Shown: positions 33,663-43,063, counted from the stretch's first letter. The stretch is DNA of 50,997 nucleotides from Nitrososphaerota archaeon (GCA_016190055.1 JACPRH010000044.1:1-50997); one strand, 5' to 3'. The notes: a model not told the origin generated them from the sequence alone. Program-made: numbers and translations.

Positions 33663-35780
33663 ATGTTACCAACCAAATCAAAGGTAACTATACTGTCATT
33701 ACTCGTAATACTGTCGTTCAGTACAATCGTCCCCGCGCTAGCATACGCAGCGCCTCTTGCCAACAACGGCAAAGACTGGGAGTACGTGAACGGTAACAGT
33801 TGGGGCTGGAACTATAGCCCTCAGACACAGATCACAAAGGACAACGTGAAGAATCTAGAGGTGAAATGGGTCTTCCCTGTTGGGAGCAAGACACTTGCAC
33901 CAGCAGCACTACAAACACTGGCTCTGACTGAAGGTGCACAAACACCTCCGATCGTTAAGAGCGGCGTAGTATACATCACAACCAACTTCCTCAAGACATA
34001 CGCAATCGATGCGAAGTCCGGTAAGCAGGTCTGGACATACGACTACACATTTGATCCTAAAGCAACTGAAAGCAGACTACCATGGACATTCGGTATGCTC
34101 GGCTCACACCTGCACGGCTTCAGATACTGGGAAGGTGGAAACGCCCTTCTGCTCAACGGAATGGCATGTGACGTCTACGCTATAGACGCCAAGACCGGCA
34201 AAGAATCATTCCGCATCGAAGATCTCTGCAAAGATGTCCCAGGCAACTTATACAAGTACAGACCAACACCAACAGACACATCCTCAATCGGAACATACGA
34301 GAAGGGTAAGATGCTCATCACAGTCGTACCTGGTATGATGCACTCTACAACTTGGTACGGAGACGCACGCCACGTCACCTTGGGCATCAACACGGATACC
34401 AAGCAGATAGTCTGGAGAATCTTCAGCTACCCACCTCAAGACGTTCCCACCAAGGATTGGGCAACACAAGAATGTGATATTGGATACTTCCAAACCTACA
34501 CATGCAAAGAAGTAGCTGAGAAGAACCCGAAGGGGCTCGAATGGGACTGGGCTCAGCCCGGTGAAAAACCAAGCCCATACGGCGGAGTCACAGCTAACTG
34601 GGGTCAACAAATAGTTGACGAGGAGACTGGTATCCTTTACACAAACACAGGTAACCAAGGACCATACACGAACGTCTCCACGACTCCTGGCCCAAGACTC
34701 TACGGTTCAACCATCATGGCTATTGACCTGAACGCAGGCAAGCGCATATGGTGGATGCAGCCATTCCCGCATGATCCTTACGACTATGACTGCAACTGGA
34801 ACGGAATACTTGCGGACGTCAAAGGACTAGGCAAGGTCTACATGAAGGGATGCAAGGAAGGTATTCTTAACGTCCTTGACGCCGAGACCGGTAAGCCTCT
34901 GCAGAGAATAGACGTAATCCAAGATCAGATCAACTTGGGACAAATCACCTCAGCAGCTCTCAAGGAGCCCTATCAAGGCGGTGTCAGATACCACCTTACA
35001 GATCCACTCAGCGAATATGACTTGAGGGAATGGGGATGGCCTGACAACGGAAAGTACGCTCCTTCACCAACAATACTCTATCCATCATACCTCAACGGAA
35101 TCTTCGCCACAGACCTGTCATACGACCCTGACTCACAAGCAGTAATCCACTATGCAAACGCAATAATGACCTCATACAGATCACTTCCTGTCACACCAAA
35201 CGGTAACGACATGGGCGGAGGACAAGCTGTCAATCCACTTGCCAACGCCACAATCATCGCCAGAGACGCAGCAACCGGCAAGATCAACTGGACCTACTTC
35301 TACAAGACCAGTGCACAGCGCTCAGCTCTAGTGGTATCTGGAGGAATGGTGTTCACCGGCTTCACTGACGGAACAGTAAAGTTCCTCGACAAGGACAAGG
35401 GAACACTGCTCAACACAATTAACTTGGGTACAGCCGTAGTGGTAGCTCCAACAATAGGTGCAGACGCTGACGGCAACCAGAAGATCTTCCTCATCGCAGG
35501 CTCAACTAGCATAGTTGGCGCATACGGTGGAGCAGGCTTCAACAGCATAGGCCCAGAAGTACCAGGTACTCTGGTAGCAATAGGTCTAGATGATAAGGCG
35601 GCCGCAGCATCAACAAGCACAGTCACTACCGCAACAACCTCAACAGTCACAAGCATAAGCACCGCAGTAAGCACCGTTGAAGTTTCATCAGGACTACCCG
35701 CAGAAGTCACATACGCTGCAATCGGTGTAGCTGTAATAGCTATAGCTGCAGCAGCAGTACTAGTAATGCGAAAGAAGTAG
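33663..35780 (+). CDS. Secreted, membrane-anchored PQQ-dependent dehydrogenase-like beta-propeller
   Basis: The 705-residue protein has a signal peptide (about 1-30), WGWNYSPQTQITKDNVKNLEVKW, blade motifs (IDAKSGKQVWTY, IDAKTGK, VLDAETGK), TGNQGPYTN with N331, and PHDPYDYD with D374-Y375-D376, K398 and a C-terminal Ser/Thr stalk plus membrane helix ending RKK. N331-to-D374 spacing (43) equals that between the metal Asn and catalytic Asp in XoxF-type methanol dehydrogenases. Asp at +2 marks lanthanide enzymes. The metal Glu is not found (WYGDARHV where GAEYGVRG is usual), and there is no Cys-Cys disulfide. Probably a periplasm-facing alcohol or sugar oxidase; substrate and metal unproven. Confidence 0.78.
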   Translation: MLPTKSKVTILSLLVILSFSTIVPALAYAAPLANNGKDWEYVNGNSWGWNYSPQTQITKDNVKNLEVKWVFPVGSKTLAPAALQTLALTEGAQTPPIVKSGVVYITTNFLKTYAIDAKSGKQVWTYDYTFDPKATESRLPWTFGMLGSHLHGFRYWEGGNALLLNGMACDVYAIDAKTGKESFRIEDLCKDVPGNLYKYRPTPTDTSSIGTYEKGKMLITVVPGMMHSTTWYGDARHVTLGINTDTKQIVWRIFSYPPQDVPTKDWATQECDIGYFQTYTCKEVAEKNPKGLEWDWAQPGEKPSPYGGVTANWGQQIVDEETGILYTNTGNQGPYTNVSTTPGPRLYGSTIMAIDLNAGKRIWWMQPFPHDPYDYDCNWNGILADVKGLGKVYMKGCKEGILNVLDAETGKPLQRIDVIQDQINLGQITSAALKEPYQGGVRYHLTDPLSEYDLREWGWPDNGKYAPSPTILYPSYLNGIFATDLSYDPDSQAVIHYANAIMTSYRSLPVTPNGNDMGGGQAVNPLANATIIARDAATGKINWTYFYKTSAQRSALVVSGGMVFTGFTDGTVKFLDKDKGTLLNTINLGTAVVVAPTIGADADGNQKIFLIAGSTSIVGAYGGAGFNSIGPEVPGTLVAIGLDDKAAAASTSTVTTATTSTVTSISTAVSTVEVSSGLPAEVTYAAIGVAVIAIAAAAVLVMRKK

Positions 35781-35784
35781 TAGA

Positions 35785-35820
35785 CGATCTCCTTAGGAGA
35801 TCGCCTCTCCTTATTTTTTA
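35785..35820 (+). terminator. Hairpin plus T-run terminator of the PQQ-enzyme gene
   Basis: CGATCTCC-TTA-GGAGATCG (35785-35803) forms a perfect 8-bp stem, followed by a C/T tract and T-run ending about 35820. A hairpin of this strength is unusual for archaea and fits an abundant monocistronic mRNA. Confidence 0.7.
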
Positions 35821-35883
35821 TTTGAAACAAGTTTAGCGTTAGCTGTTAGGCTCGCCTAAGATAACCTGCTCCGGGTTCGAAAA

Positions 35884-35980
35884 AGGTTTAATTACTTCGG
35901 ATTTACGGAACCTCGAAGGGCGATAGTTAGATGAACCCACAGATAATAGAAGCCCACAATCATGTAGGGGCTGTTGTTTA
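35884..35980 (+). promoter_or_regulatory. L7Ae promoter and leader with hairpin
   Basis: A TATA-like GTTTAATTA at about 35886-35894 predicts a start near 35915, giving a leader of about 65 nt. AGCCC (35951-35955) pairs with GGGCT (35968-35972), ending 8 nt before the ATG. L7Ae is known to autoregulate in Sulfolobus through a kink-turn in its leader; here only the hairpin is visible and no clear kink-turn was found. Confidence 0.4.
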
Positions 35981-36352
35981 ATGGCAAAACCATATTTCGT
36001 GAAGTTTGAAACGCCGAAGGAGTTAGCTGAGGCTGGCTACGAAGCTCTTAGACAGGCTCGCCAAACCGGTAAAATCCGGAAAGGCACTAATGAGACCACT
36101 AAGGCTATTGAGCGGAGTCAGGCGAAGCTCGTTATCATAGCTGAGGATGTTGAGCCTCCAGAGGTGGTGGCGCATCTTCCTTTGCTCTGTGATGAACGGA
36201 AGGTTCCGTACATCTTTGTTCCCACCAAGGCTCAGATGGGCCCTGCGTTAGGAATTGATGTTGGAACGGCGGCAGCCTGTATAGTCGAGCCGGGTGAGGC
36301 GCAGGGACTGGTCGATCAGATCGTCAACGCCTTGCAGAAACTCAAGTCTTAG
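35981..36352 (+). CDS. rpl7ae: 50S ribosomal protein L7Ae
   Basis: The 123-residue kink-turn binding protein is part of the ribosome, box C/D and H/ACA RNPs and RNase [51 protein letters not shown] is the diagnostic core. It heads the L7Ae-S28e-L24e-Ndk-aIF5B cluster conserved in archaea. Confidence 0.97.
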   Translation: MAKPYFVKFETPKELAEAGYEALRQARQTGKIRKGTNETTKAIERSQAKLVIIAEDVEPPEVVAHLPLLCDERKVPYIFVPTKAQMGPALGIDVGTAAACIVEPGEAQGLVDQIVNALQKLKS

Positions 36353-36379
36353 GCTCGTTAGGAGAGGTGATTTCTGGAG

Positions 36380-36586
36380 ATGGCTGAGGAGGTCACGACT
36401 CCCGCCGAGGTTATTCAGATCGTTGGGAGAACCGGCGTAGCAGGCGAGATTACTCAGGTTAGAGTAAAACTCCTTGAAGGCGCTGATAAAGGCCGTATCC
36501 TGACTAGAAACGTAAAGGGACCTATTCAGCTCGGCGATACCCTTATGTTAAGGGAGACTGAGCGAGAGGCTCGGAAGATCAAGTAG
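36380..36586 (+). CDS. rps28e: 30S ribosomal protein S28e
   Basis: The 68-residue OB-fold protein has [59 protein letters not shown], typical of S28e. Archaeal/eukaryotic-specific. Short gaps to both neighbours indicate one operon. Confidence 0.95.
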   Translation: MAEEVTTPAEVIQIVGRTGVAGEITQVRVKLLEGADKGRILTRNVKGPIQLGDTLMLRETEREARKIK

Positions 36587-36614
36587 GACGCAAAAGGAAG
36601 GTGTGTGACCAGCA

Positions 36615-36806
36615 ATGCTCAGTGTAAAGAAATGTTTCTTCTGCGGCGGCGACATCATCCCCGCCCGAGGGCAAGCCTACATCCGGAACGACGGTGCAGT
36701 CCTAAACTTCTGCTCCTCGAAATGCCGGAAAAACGCGCTTAAGCTAAAACGAGACCCAAGAAAATACAAGTGGACCGAGAAGTACCAATCACAAGGCAAA
36801 CGGTAG
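36615..36806 (+). CDS. rpl24e: 50S ribosomal protein L24e
   Basis: This 63-residue zinc-ribbon protein has ligands CFFCGGDI and NFCSSKCRKN, followed by LKRDPRKYKWTEKY. Archaeal/eukaryotic-specific. Confidence 0.96.
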   Translation: MLSVKKCFFCGGDIIPARGQAYIRNDGAVLNFCSSKCRKNALKLKRDPRKYKWTEKYQSQGKR

Positions 36807-36814
36807 ATACGTAG

Positions 36815-37222
36815 ATGGTTGAGCAGACACTCATCGTCATCAAGCCTGATGGAGTGCAGCGAAAGATCGTTGGGGCAGTACTCTCGCGCTTCGAGAACCG
36901 CGGCTTCACCATCCAAAAGATGAAAATGCTCACCTTCACAACTGCACAGGCTGAAAACTTCTACAGTCCCCACAAAGAGAAACCCTTCTTCCCAGGCCTA
37001 GTCAAATTCATCACCTCAGGCCCAGTCGTCGCAGTAGTTCTAGAAGGAAGAACCGGCGTGGACGCTGTAAGCGTGGTACGATCAATGATCGGCGCAACAA
37101 AATCCTACGAAGCCGCCGCAGGCACCATCAGAGGAGACTTCTCACTCGGCCTCGAAGACAACGTTATCCACGCATCAGACTCCGCTGAAAACTTCAAGCG
37201 AGAATCAAAAATCGTATTCTAA
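36815..37222 (+). CDS. ndk: Nucleoside diphosphate kinase
   Basis: This 135-residue enzyme balances NTP pools. It has TLIVIKPDGVQRKIVGAVLSRFENRGF and the GTIRGDFSLGLEDNVIHASDSAENFKRE segment with the phosphorylated histidine in NVIHASDS. It starts 8 nt after rpl24e. Confidence 0.97.
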   Translation: MVEQTLIVIKPDGVQRKIVGAVLSRFENRGFTIQKMKMLTFTTAQAENFYSPHKEKPFFPGLVKFITSGPVVAVVLEGRTGVDAVSVVRSMIGATKSYEAAAGTIRGDFSLGLEDNVIHASDSAENFKRESKIVF

Positions 37223-37380
37223 ACTTTCAGCAGTAGTGCAGAGAAAATATCTAAAAGTCGTTTCTGCCGATAACTAGGCACAGTTAGCGGAGTTATTTTC
37301 AGCTAAAGGTTTAATCCATATCTTTGGGTACCTTGCTTGTATCACTACCTCTTCAAGGAGCAAAGTTAGGTGCAGTAAGT

Positions 37381-39165
37381 ATGAGCGAGGAGATTAGGCA
37401 GCCGGTTGTAGTCGTGCTGGGTCATGTTGACTCAGGAAAGACTTCTCTCTTAGACAAGATTCGGGGTACGGCGGTTCAGGCTCATGAGGCTGGTGGTATT
37501 ACGCAACATATTGGGGCTAGTTTCTTTCCTCCTGAGACTTTGAAGGATATTTGTGGCCCGTTGCTAAAGCAGCTCGGAGGCGCGATCGCGGTTCCCGGTC
37601 TGCTGGTTATCGATACGCCGGGGCACGAGGTGTTCACTAACCTGAGGAGCCGCGGCGGCTCGGCTGCTGATATCTCTATTGTGGTGGTGGATTCGTCGAA
37701 GGGCTTCGAGATCCAGACTAATGAGAGCATTGACATCTTGAAGAGCCGGAAGGTGCCTTTCGTTATTGCGCTCAACAAGATTGACATGATTACTGGGTGG
37801 CGGCGGGGTCCGAACATGTTTCTCAGCAACTCGCTGAAGATACAGTCTAAACCGGTTCAGGATGAGGTGGATAACCGCGTCTACAACGTGATGGGCTCGC
37901 TGTCCCGGCTCGGCTTCGGGTCAGAGGTTTTCTACCGTGTCACGGACTTTACTAAGGAGGTTGCTATTGTCCCGGTTAGCGCAAGAACCGGTGAGGGCAT
38001 CCCGGAGCTAATTATGGTTCTGGTCGGGTTGGCTCAGCAGTATCTGCGTAAGCGTCTCGTCGTTACTGGAGATCGCCCCAAAGGGATTGTGCTGGAGATT
38101 AAGGATGAGCCGGGTCTTGGCACCACCGCGAATGTGATTCTGCTTGACGGTGTCCTGAAAACCGGGGATCACATCGTAGTCGGTAAGCGTGATGAGGCTA
38201 TTGTTACGCATGTGAGAGCAATATTCATGCCTAAGCCGCTTGACGAGATACGTGATCCTCGAGACCGCTTCACCTCAGTTGAGAAGGTCGGCGCATCAGC
38301 CGGTCTCAAGCTTCTCACTCCGGATTTGGAGGGCACCTTAGCGGGCTCCCCGCTCATAGGTCTCCTGCCCAACGACAATGTTGACGAGGTCAAGAAGACT
38401 GTGTATGAAGAGGTTAGCCGCGCCTTCATCAAGGCGGATCAAACAGGAATAGTGTTAAGGTCAGATACGCTCGGCTCTCTTGAAGCGCTTGTCGAGATGC
38501 TGAGGCGGCGCAGCGTGTTAATCCGAACTGCGGATATCGGGCCGGTGACGAGACGCGATGTTGTTGAGGCTGAGATGGTTGCTGAGAAGGATAGGTATCA
38601 CGGTGTAATTCTCGCCTTTAACGTTAAGGTTCTCCCAGATGCGCAGGAGGAGATTGAGCGGCGGAACATCCGGGTCTTCTCCAACCCAGTGATCTACAGC
38701 TTAATCGGCGACTATCTTCAATGGGTTGAAGATGAGCGGGATGCTATTGAGCGGCGCGAGTTCAGCTCAATAACACCTCCCTGCAGCTTCCGCATATTGA
38801 AAGGCTACGTCTTCAGGCGAAGCGACCCGGCTGTCGTCGGCGTCGAAATCTTGAAGGGCCGGTTGAAACAGAAATCCGACGTGATGGATGAGGAAGGAAA
38901 GACCGTTGGGACTATCAGGCAGATTCAGGAGGAGAGCAAAACCATTGACGAGGCCACTATCGGCACTCAGGTCGCGGTTTCCATAGATGGGCCGATGGTC
39001 GGCAGACAGATCAATGAAGGCGACCGGCTTCTCACAGTTCCTAGGAGTGAGGAAGTGAAGCTTCTCCTCGGGAAGTTCGCTTCCCGGTTGTTGCCGGATG
39101 AGGCTGAAGTGCTGAACGAGATTGTGGAGATTAGGCGGAAGAAGAATCCGCTCTACAGTTTCTGA
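37381..39165 (+). CDS. infB: Translation initiation factor aIF5B (IF-2 family)
   Basis: The 594-residue GTPase promotes subunit joining. G1 is GHVDSGKTS, G3 DTPGHEVF, G4 NKID, then domains II-IV ending RRKKNPLYSF. The archaeal short form lacks the long eukaryotic N-terminus. No intein is present. ATG 37381 gives MSEEIRQPVVVVLGHVDSGKT; the in-frame ATG at 37324 lies too close to the TATA-like GGTTTAATCC at about 37307. The stop overlaps folD by 13 nt, convergently. Confidence 0.95.
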   Translation: MSEEIRQPVVVVLGHVDSGKTSLLDKIRGTAVQAHEAGGITQHIGASFFPPETLKDICGPLLKQLGGAIAVPGLLVIDTPGHEVFTNLRSRGGSAADISIVVVDSSKGFEIQTNESIDILKSRKVPFVIALNKIDMITGWRRGPNMFLSNSLKIQSKPVQDEVDNRVYNVMGSLSRLGFGSEVFYRVTDFTKEVAIVPVSARTGEGIPELIMVLVGLAQQYLRKRLVVTGDRPKGIVLEIKDEPGLGTTANVILLDGVLKTGDHIVVGKRDEAIVTHVRAIFMPKPLDEIRDPRDRFTSVEKVGASAGLKLLTPDLEGTLAGSPLIGLLPNDNVDEVKKTVYEEVSRAFIKADQTGIVLRSDTLGSLEALVEMLRRRSVLIRTADIGPVTRRDVVEAEMVAEKDRYHGVILAFNVKVLPDAQEEIERRNIRVFSNPVIYSLIGDYLQWVEDERDAIERREFSSITPPCSFRILKGYVFRRSDPAVVGVEILKGRLKQKSDVMDEEGKTVGTIRQIQEESKTIDEATIGTQVAVSIDGPMVGRQINEGDRLLTVPRSEEVKLLLGKFASRLLPDEAEVLNEIVEIRRKKNPLYSF

Positions 39166-40052
39166 GCGGCAGTAAGCCTCTTCGCAGCCTCGATCGTGTT
39201 CTTCAGAAGCATTGCTCTTGTCATTATGCCTGTGGCTCCAGTGTTAGGCGTAATGTATCCAGCCTTCTCTTTAACGTCCTCGAAGTCCACGTCAAACACG
39301 AGTTTCCCTGTAGCGGGATCTCTTCGGACACCGATGCTGACCACCGCTACGCCCTCCTTCACCATGTCGCTGGTTAGTCTGAACGAGTCCTTCTGATAGA
39401 GCTCAGGCGGTCTACCTGATGCGGCCACGATGATATCCGCCTCTTTCAGTCTCTTGTACAGATCTTTCGTGTGTCTGTGGGTGCAGGTGGCTGTTGCGTC
39501 TCGGTCTTGAAGCAGCTTTCTTAGAGGTTCACCTACGAGGGCGCTTCTGCCCACAATGACCGCGTTTTGTCCAGCAAGGGGGACATTGAAGTGTTCGAGG
39601 ATTTTCATTGCTCCTTTCGGTGTGCAGGGTAGGAGGCTCTCCTCAAACATATATTCGCCAAGTAGGAGTTTTCCTAGGTTGTATGGTGTGAGGCCGTCTG
39701 CGTCCTTCTTAGGTGAAAGGGTCTCAAACACCTTTTCCCGGTTGACAAAGTCCGGGAAGGGAAGCTGGATGAGGATGCCGTGGATGTCCGGATCGTTGTT
39801 CAGGTTCCTGAGCAGGTTGAGAACCTCCTTCTCTCTGGTTTCAGGAGGATAATCGAACATCTTGTAGACTCTTGATACAAATCCGACTTTGCCGCAATCC
39901 TTCTCCTTTAATGACACATAGGTCTGTGAGACAGGGTCGTCTCCGACGAGAAGCGCTGCGAGACCGGGTGTAACACCACGATTCTCCTGAAGCATCTTAA
40001 CGTCCTGCCTAATCCCGTTCAGAACCTGTTCAAAAAGCTCACGTGCATCCAT
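39153..40052 (-). CDS. folD: Methylenetetrahydrofolate dehydrogenase / methenyltetrahydrofolate cyclohydrolase
   Basis: The bifunctional C1 enzyme has about 299 residues. It has PGLAALLVGDDPVSQTYVSLKEKDCGKVGF with the catalytic YVxxK, ILIQLPFPDFVNREKVFETLSPKKDADGLTPYNLGKLL and the nucleotide-binding VGRSALVGEPLRKLL. ATG 40052 is preferred; TTG 40064 is possible. FolD supports formyl- and methylene-folate pools, and so fits an organism with folate rather than only methanopterin C1 carriers. Confidence 0.93.
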   Translation of the reverse strand: MDARELFEQVLNGIRQDVKMLQENRGVTPGLAALLVGDDPVSQTYVSLKEKDCGKVGFVSRVYKMFDYPPETREKEVLNLLRNLNNDPDIHGILIQLPFPDFVNREKVFETLSPKKDADGLTPYNLGKLLLGEYMFEESLLPCTPKGAMKILEHFNVPLAGQNAVIVGRSALVGEPLRKLLQDRDATATCTHRHTKDLYKRLKEADIIVAASGRPPELYQKDSFRLTSDMVKEGVAVVSIGVRRDPATGKLVFDVDFEDVKEKAGYITPNTGATGIMTRAMLLKNTIEAAKRLTAAQKL

Positions 40053-40220
40053 CGCAACAGTCAACTAACAACAAGCCTCCAGCTTCTTTACCGCCACTTA
40101 GAGGCACATCTTCTACATTAAAAATATCGCTCAGAAACAAGAAGAAGAACAGAAAAACTGGTTCCAAAGATAACACAGGCTTATCTCACTCGGCGAGGCT
40201 AAACCATCCAGAGAAAGAAG

Positions 40221-42509
40221 TTGCGCGCCGATATTGCTGTCCGGGGAATAGTTCAGGGAGTCGGTTTCCGACCGTTTGTTTACCGGTGCGCAGTTGAGAA
40301 GGGGTTGAAGGGGTATGTCCGCAACCTAGGCGACGCCACGGTCAACATCACTATCGACGGGGAGAAAGACATTATCCAAAGGTTCATAGAAGATCTTCAG
40401 GAGAAAAAGCCGCCGCTCGCCAGAATTCACGAATTAACAGTTCGCTATGACGGTGGTAGTGAAGTCCAGTTTGAGGGCTTCAGGATTCTCGACAGCGTAA
40501 TGGAGGGGGAGGCATCCGGCTCCGTAATTCCTGCTGATGTCGCTATCTGTGATGAGTGCCTTAGGGAGATGAAGGATCCTCGCAATCGGCGGTTCAACTA
40601 CTTCTTCAACACCTGCACCGACTGCGGCCCAAGGTACACCACTGTTCTCGAAACTCCTTACGACCGGGTGGACACGACTATGAAGCAGTTTCAAATGTGT
40701 AAACGCTGTGAAAACGAATACAGCGACCCGTTGGACAGGCGGTTCCACGCACAGACAATCGCCTGCCCAGACTGCGGCCCAAAGATCCAGTTAACCACCG
40801 CGAAAGGCGAGCCTGTAGATTGCAGAAACCCGATACAGGAGGCCGGTAGACTTCTGAGCGAGGGCTACATTGTCGCAGTGAAGGGGAACGGCGGATTTCA
40901 CTTGGCAGGCGCCACCACCTTTTCTGAACCCGTGAATCGGCTGAGACAGGCTAAGCACAGGTCGCAGAAGCCGTTCGCAGTTATGGCTCAAAACATTCAG
41001 GCAGTGCGCAGCTTCGCCCAAGTATCTGATGTTGAATCTGAGCTGCTTACATCCTACCGGGGGCCTATTGTGCTGCTTCAGAAGAGCGCCGGTTATTACT
41101 TGGCTGAGGAGATTGCGCCCAGCTTGAACAGTATTGGGGTGATGCTTCCTTACAGCGGTCTACATGTGCTCCTACTTGACAGCGTTGGTGCGGAGCCCGC
41201 GTTGATAATGACTAGCGGTAACTCTTCCGGTGAACCGATAGTCAAGGATGAGGAGGAGGCTCGGAAGCATCTAGGTTCATACGCTGACTATTTTCTTGTT
41301 CATAATCGGGAGGTTGTTCAGCGGTGTGATGATTCTGTGGTGAAGATTGTGGATGGTCAGCAGAGCCTCCTTGTTCGTCGATCTAGAGGTTATGCTCCTG
41401 AGCCTCTTCAGATTAATCTCAGCCTTGCGGGTCGCGGTCAGGGCTGTGTTCTAGGGTTGGGTGGCGATTTGAATGTGACCGTCTGTTCTCTTCTGGGTGA
41501 GCGAGCTTTTTTGTCTCAGCATATCGGTGATATTGAGTCTGTTGAGATGCTTAGTTTCCTCAGGGAGGCTGTGGGGCATCTTGTGAGGCTGACTAAAAGC
41601 CCGGTTCAGATGACTGCTCACGATATGCATCCTGGGTTTCAAACCACAAGGCTAGCCGGGGAAATTGAGGAGGTGTTCGGTTGGCATGCGACTCCTGTTC
41701 AGCATCATTATGCGCACGCGGCGTCTGTAATGGGTGAGCATGGGCTGCGTGAGATGGTCGGCATTGTATGCGACGGGGTAGGATACGGTTTGGACGGGGG
41801 CATATGGGGTGGAGAGGTTCTTGAATGCTCTGGAGGCGGTTTCGTGCGCAGCGGGCATCTTCAGACGCATCCTATGGTTGGTGGAGATCTTGCTTCAAAG
41901 TACCCGTTGCGGATGGTTGCAGGCATTTTGTCAGGGATGGGTGAGATGGAGGAGTGGCTCCGCTCGAAGAAGAAGATGTTTCCTCACGGTGAGGAGGAGG
42001 TCGAGCTTGTGCTGACCCAGCTGAAGCGAGAAAGATATGTTGAGACTTCTAGCTGCGGTAGAGTCTTGGACGCGGTGTCGGCGCTGCTGGATGTGTGCTG
42101 TGTGAGAACGTATGAGGGTGAGCCTGCGATGAAGCTGGAGGCATTAGCGGTCTCAGGTGAAGACGTTCTTCACTTAACGCCGAATCTTGACGGAGGCATT
42201 CTGAATACAAAGTGTTTGTTGGAGACGGTTTTTGACGAGATGCAACGAGCTGCTAAGGCGGATCTGGCCTGTTCAGCTCAGTTGTATTTGGCTAGAGGAC
42301 TAGCTGCTCTTGCCGTGGAGACCGCTCAGAAGCTTGGCTGCAAGACTATTGGTTTTTCGGGTGGTGTAGCATACAACGGGCAGATCACCTCTACGATTAG
42401 ACGCACAGTTGAGCGGTCTGGGCTTAGGTTTGTGGCTAATGCTCAGGTTCCGCCGGGTGACGGCGGGCTTTCTTTTGGGCAGGCTGTGGCGGCTGTTTTG
42501 GCGGCCTGA
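40221..42509 (+). CDS. hypF: [NiFe]-hydrogenase maturation carbamoyltransferase HypF
   Basis: The 762-residue enzyme makes thiocarbamate on HypE from carbamoyl phosphate and ATP, the source of the active-site cyanide ligands. Domains in order: acylphosphatase (RGIVQGVGFRPFVYR, about 1-90), two zinc fingers (CDECL...CTDCG and CKRCE...CPDCG, about 108-185), YrdC-like (about 200-380) and a Kae1-like C-terminal half (HHYAHAASVMGEHGL; GFSGGVAYNGQI). Start TTG 40221. First gene of the hydrogenase locus. Confidence 0.95.
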   Translation: MRADIAVRGIVQGVGFRPFVYRCAVEKGLKGYVRNLGDATVNITIDGEKDIIQRFIEDLQEKKPPLARIHELTVRYDGGSEVQFEGFRILDSVMEGEASGSVIPADVAICDECLREMKDPRNRRFNYFFNTCTDCGPRYTTVLETPYDRVDTTMKQFQMCKRCENEYSDPLDRRFHAQTIACPDCGPKIQLTTAKGEPVDCRNPIQEAGRLLSEGYIVAVKGNGGFHLAGATTFSEPVNRLRQAKHRSQKPFAVMAQNIQAVRSFAQVSDVESELLTSYRGPIVLLQKSAGYYLAEEIAPSLNSIGVMLPYSGLHVLLLDSVGAEPALIMTSGNSSGEPIVKDEEEARKHLGSYADYFLVHNREVVQRCDDSVVKIVDGQQSLLVRRSRGYAPEPLQINLSLAGRGQGCVLGLGGDLNVTVCSLLGERAFLSQHIGDIESVEMLSFLREAVGHLVRLTKSPVQMTAHDMHPGFQTTRLAGEIEEVFGWHATPVQHHYAHAASVMGEHGLREMVGIVCDGVGYGLDGGIWGGEVLECSGGGFVRSGHLQTHPMVGGDLASKYPLRMVAGILSGMGEMEEWLRSKKKMFPHGEEEVELVLTQLKRERYVETSSCGRVLDAVSALLDVCCVRTYEGEPAMKLEALAVSGEDVLHLTPNLDGGILNTKCLLETVFDEMQRAAKADLACSAQLYLARGLAALAVETAQKLGCKTIGFSGGVAYNGQITSTIRRTVERSGLRFVANAQVPPGDGGLSFGQAVAAVLAA

Positions 42510-42524
42510 GGCTAGGGATAGGCT

Positions 42525-42998
42525 TTGGGGAAACATGTTGTGGTTATTGGGGTCGGGAATATTCTGCTTAGGGATGACGGTATAGGGGTTCATGTTGTGC
42601 GGGCGTTGGAGGATGAGGTTGCTACTAGTGATGGTGAATGGGTGTCTGTTTACGAGTGTGGTACTTTGGGTCTGCAGATTTTGGATTACTTGGATGGCTC
42701 GGATTGCGCGGTGATTGTGGATGCGGTTAGGTCGGGTAAGTCGCCGGGTGTTGTTTCGAGGTTCCTTATCGATCAGTCTAAGCTGGAGGATACTGAGGAG
42801 TTGCAGAGTATGCATCAGGTCGGTGTGTTGGCTACGTTGAGCTTGGGTAGGGGAATGGTGCGTTTGCCTGATCGGATTGTTGTTGTGGGGGTTGAGCCGA
42901 AGGATGTTTCTTTGGGTCTGGATCTTTCTGATGAGGTTAAGGGGTCTGTTCAGGCTGCTGTGAGGATGGTTTTGGATGAAATAGGGTTCGCACAATAA
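42525..42998 (+). CDS. Hydrogenase maturation endopeptidase (HyaD/HupD type)
   Basis: This 157-residue protease cleaves the C-terminal peptide of the large subunit after nickel insertion. It has VVIGVGNILLRDDGIGVHVVRAL with the nickel-sensing Glu position replaced by Asp in LRDDG, then YECGTLGLQILDYL, VIVDAVRSG and MHQVGVLATL with the histidine. Start TTG 42525, 15 nt after hypF. Its target ends H526 plus 14 residues. Confidence 0.92.
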   Translation: MGKHVVVIGVGNILLRDDGIGVHVVRALEDEVATSDGEWVSVYECGTLGLQILDYLDGSDCAVIVDAVRSGKSPGVVSRFLIDQSKLEDTEELQSMHQVGVLATLSLGRGMVRLPDRIVVVGVEPKDVSLGLDLSDEVKGSVQAAVRMVLDEIGFAQ

Positions 42999-43053
42999 GG
43001 CGGCAAATAATTACCGAAACGATTTTCAAATAAAATCAGTATATTAATGCACA

Positions 43054-43063
43054 TTTATATATT
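43054..43063 (+). promoter_or_regulatory. TATA box of the hydrogenase structural operon
   Basis: TTTATATATT is centred about 26 nt before 43084, so transcription of the structural genes should begin at the start codon itself (leaderless). A second AT-rich run at 43073-43082 overlaps the predicted start. Confidence 0.55.

Noticed and set aside
35300-35830. 176-codon minus-strand frame over the PQQ-enzyme 3' end
   Set aside because: It is a shadow of the coding strand, and it runs through the terminator hairpin.
35840-35885. tRNA-like GGGTTCGA near 35873
   Set aside because: No matching acceptor, D or anticodon stems could be built around it.
37381-39165. Intein in aIF5B
   Set aside because: The protein is the normal archaeal length with continuous GTPase motifs.
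42300-42995. 231-codon minus-strand frame over the end of hypF and the protease gene
   Set aside because: Both plus-strand genes are clear family members; the antisense product is rich in Asn, His, Arg and Pro with no recognisable motif.
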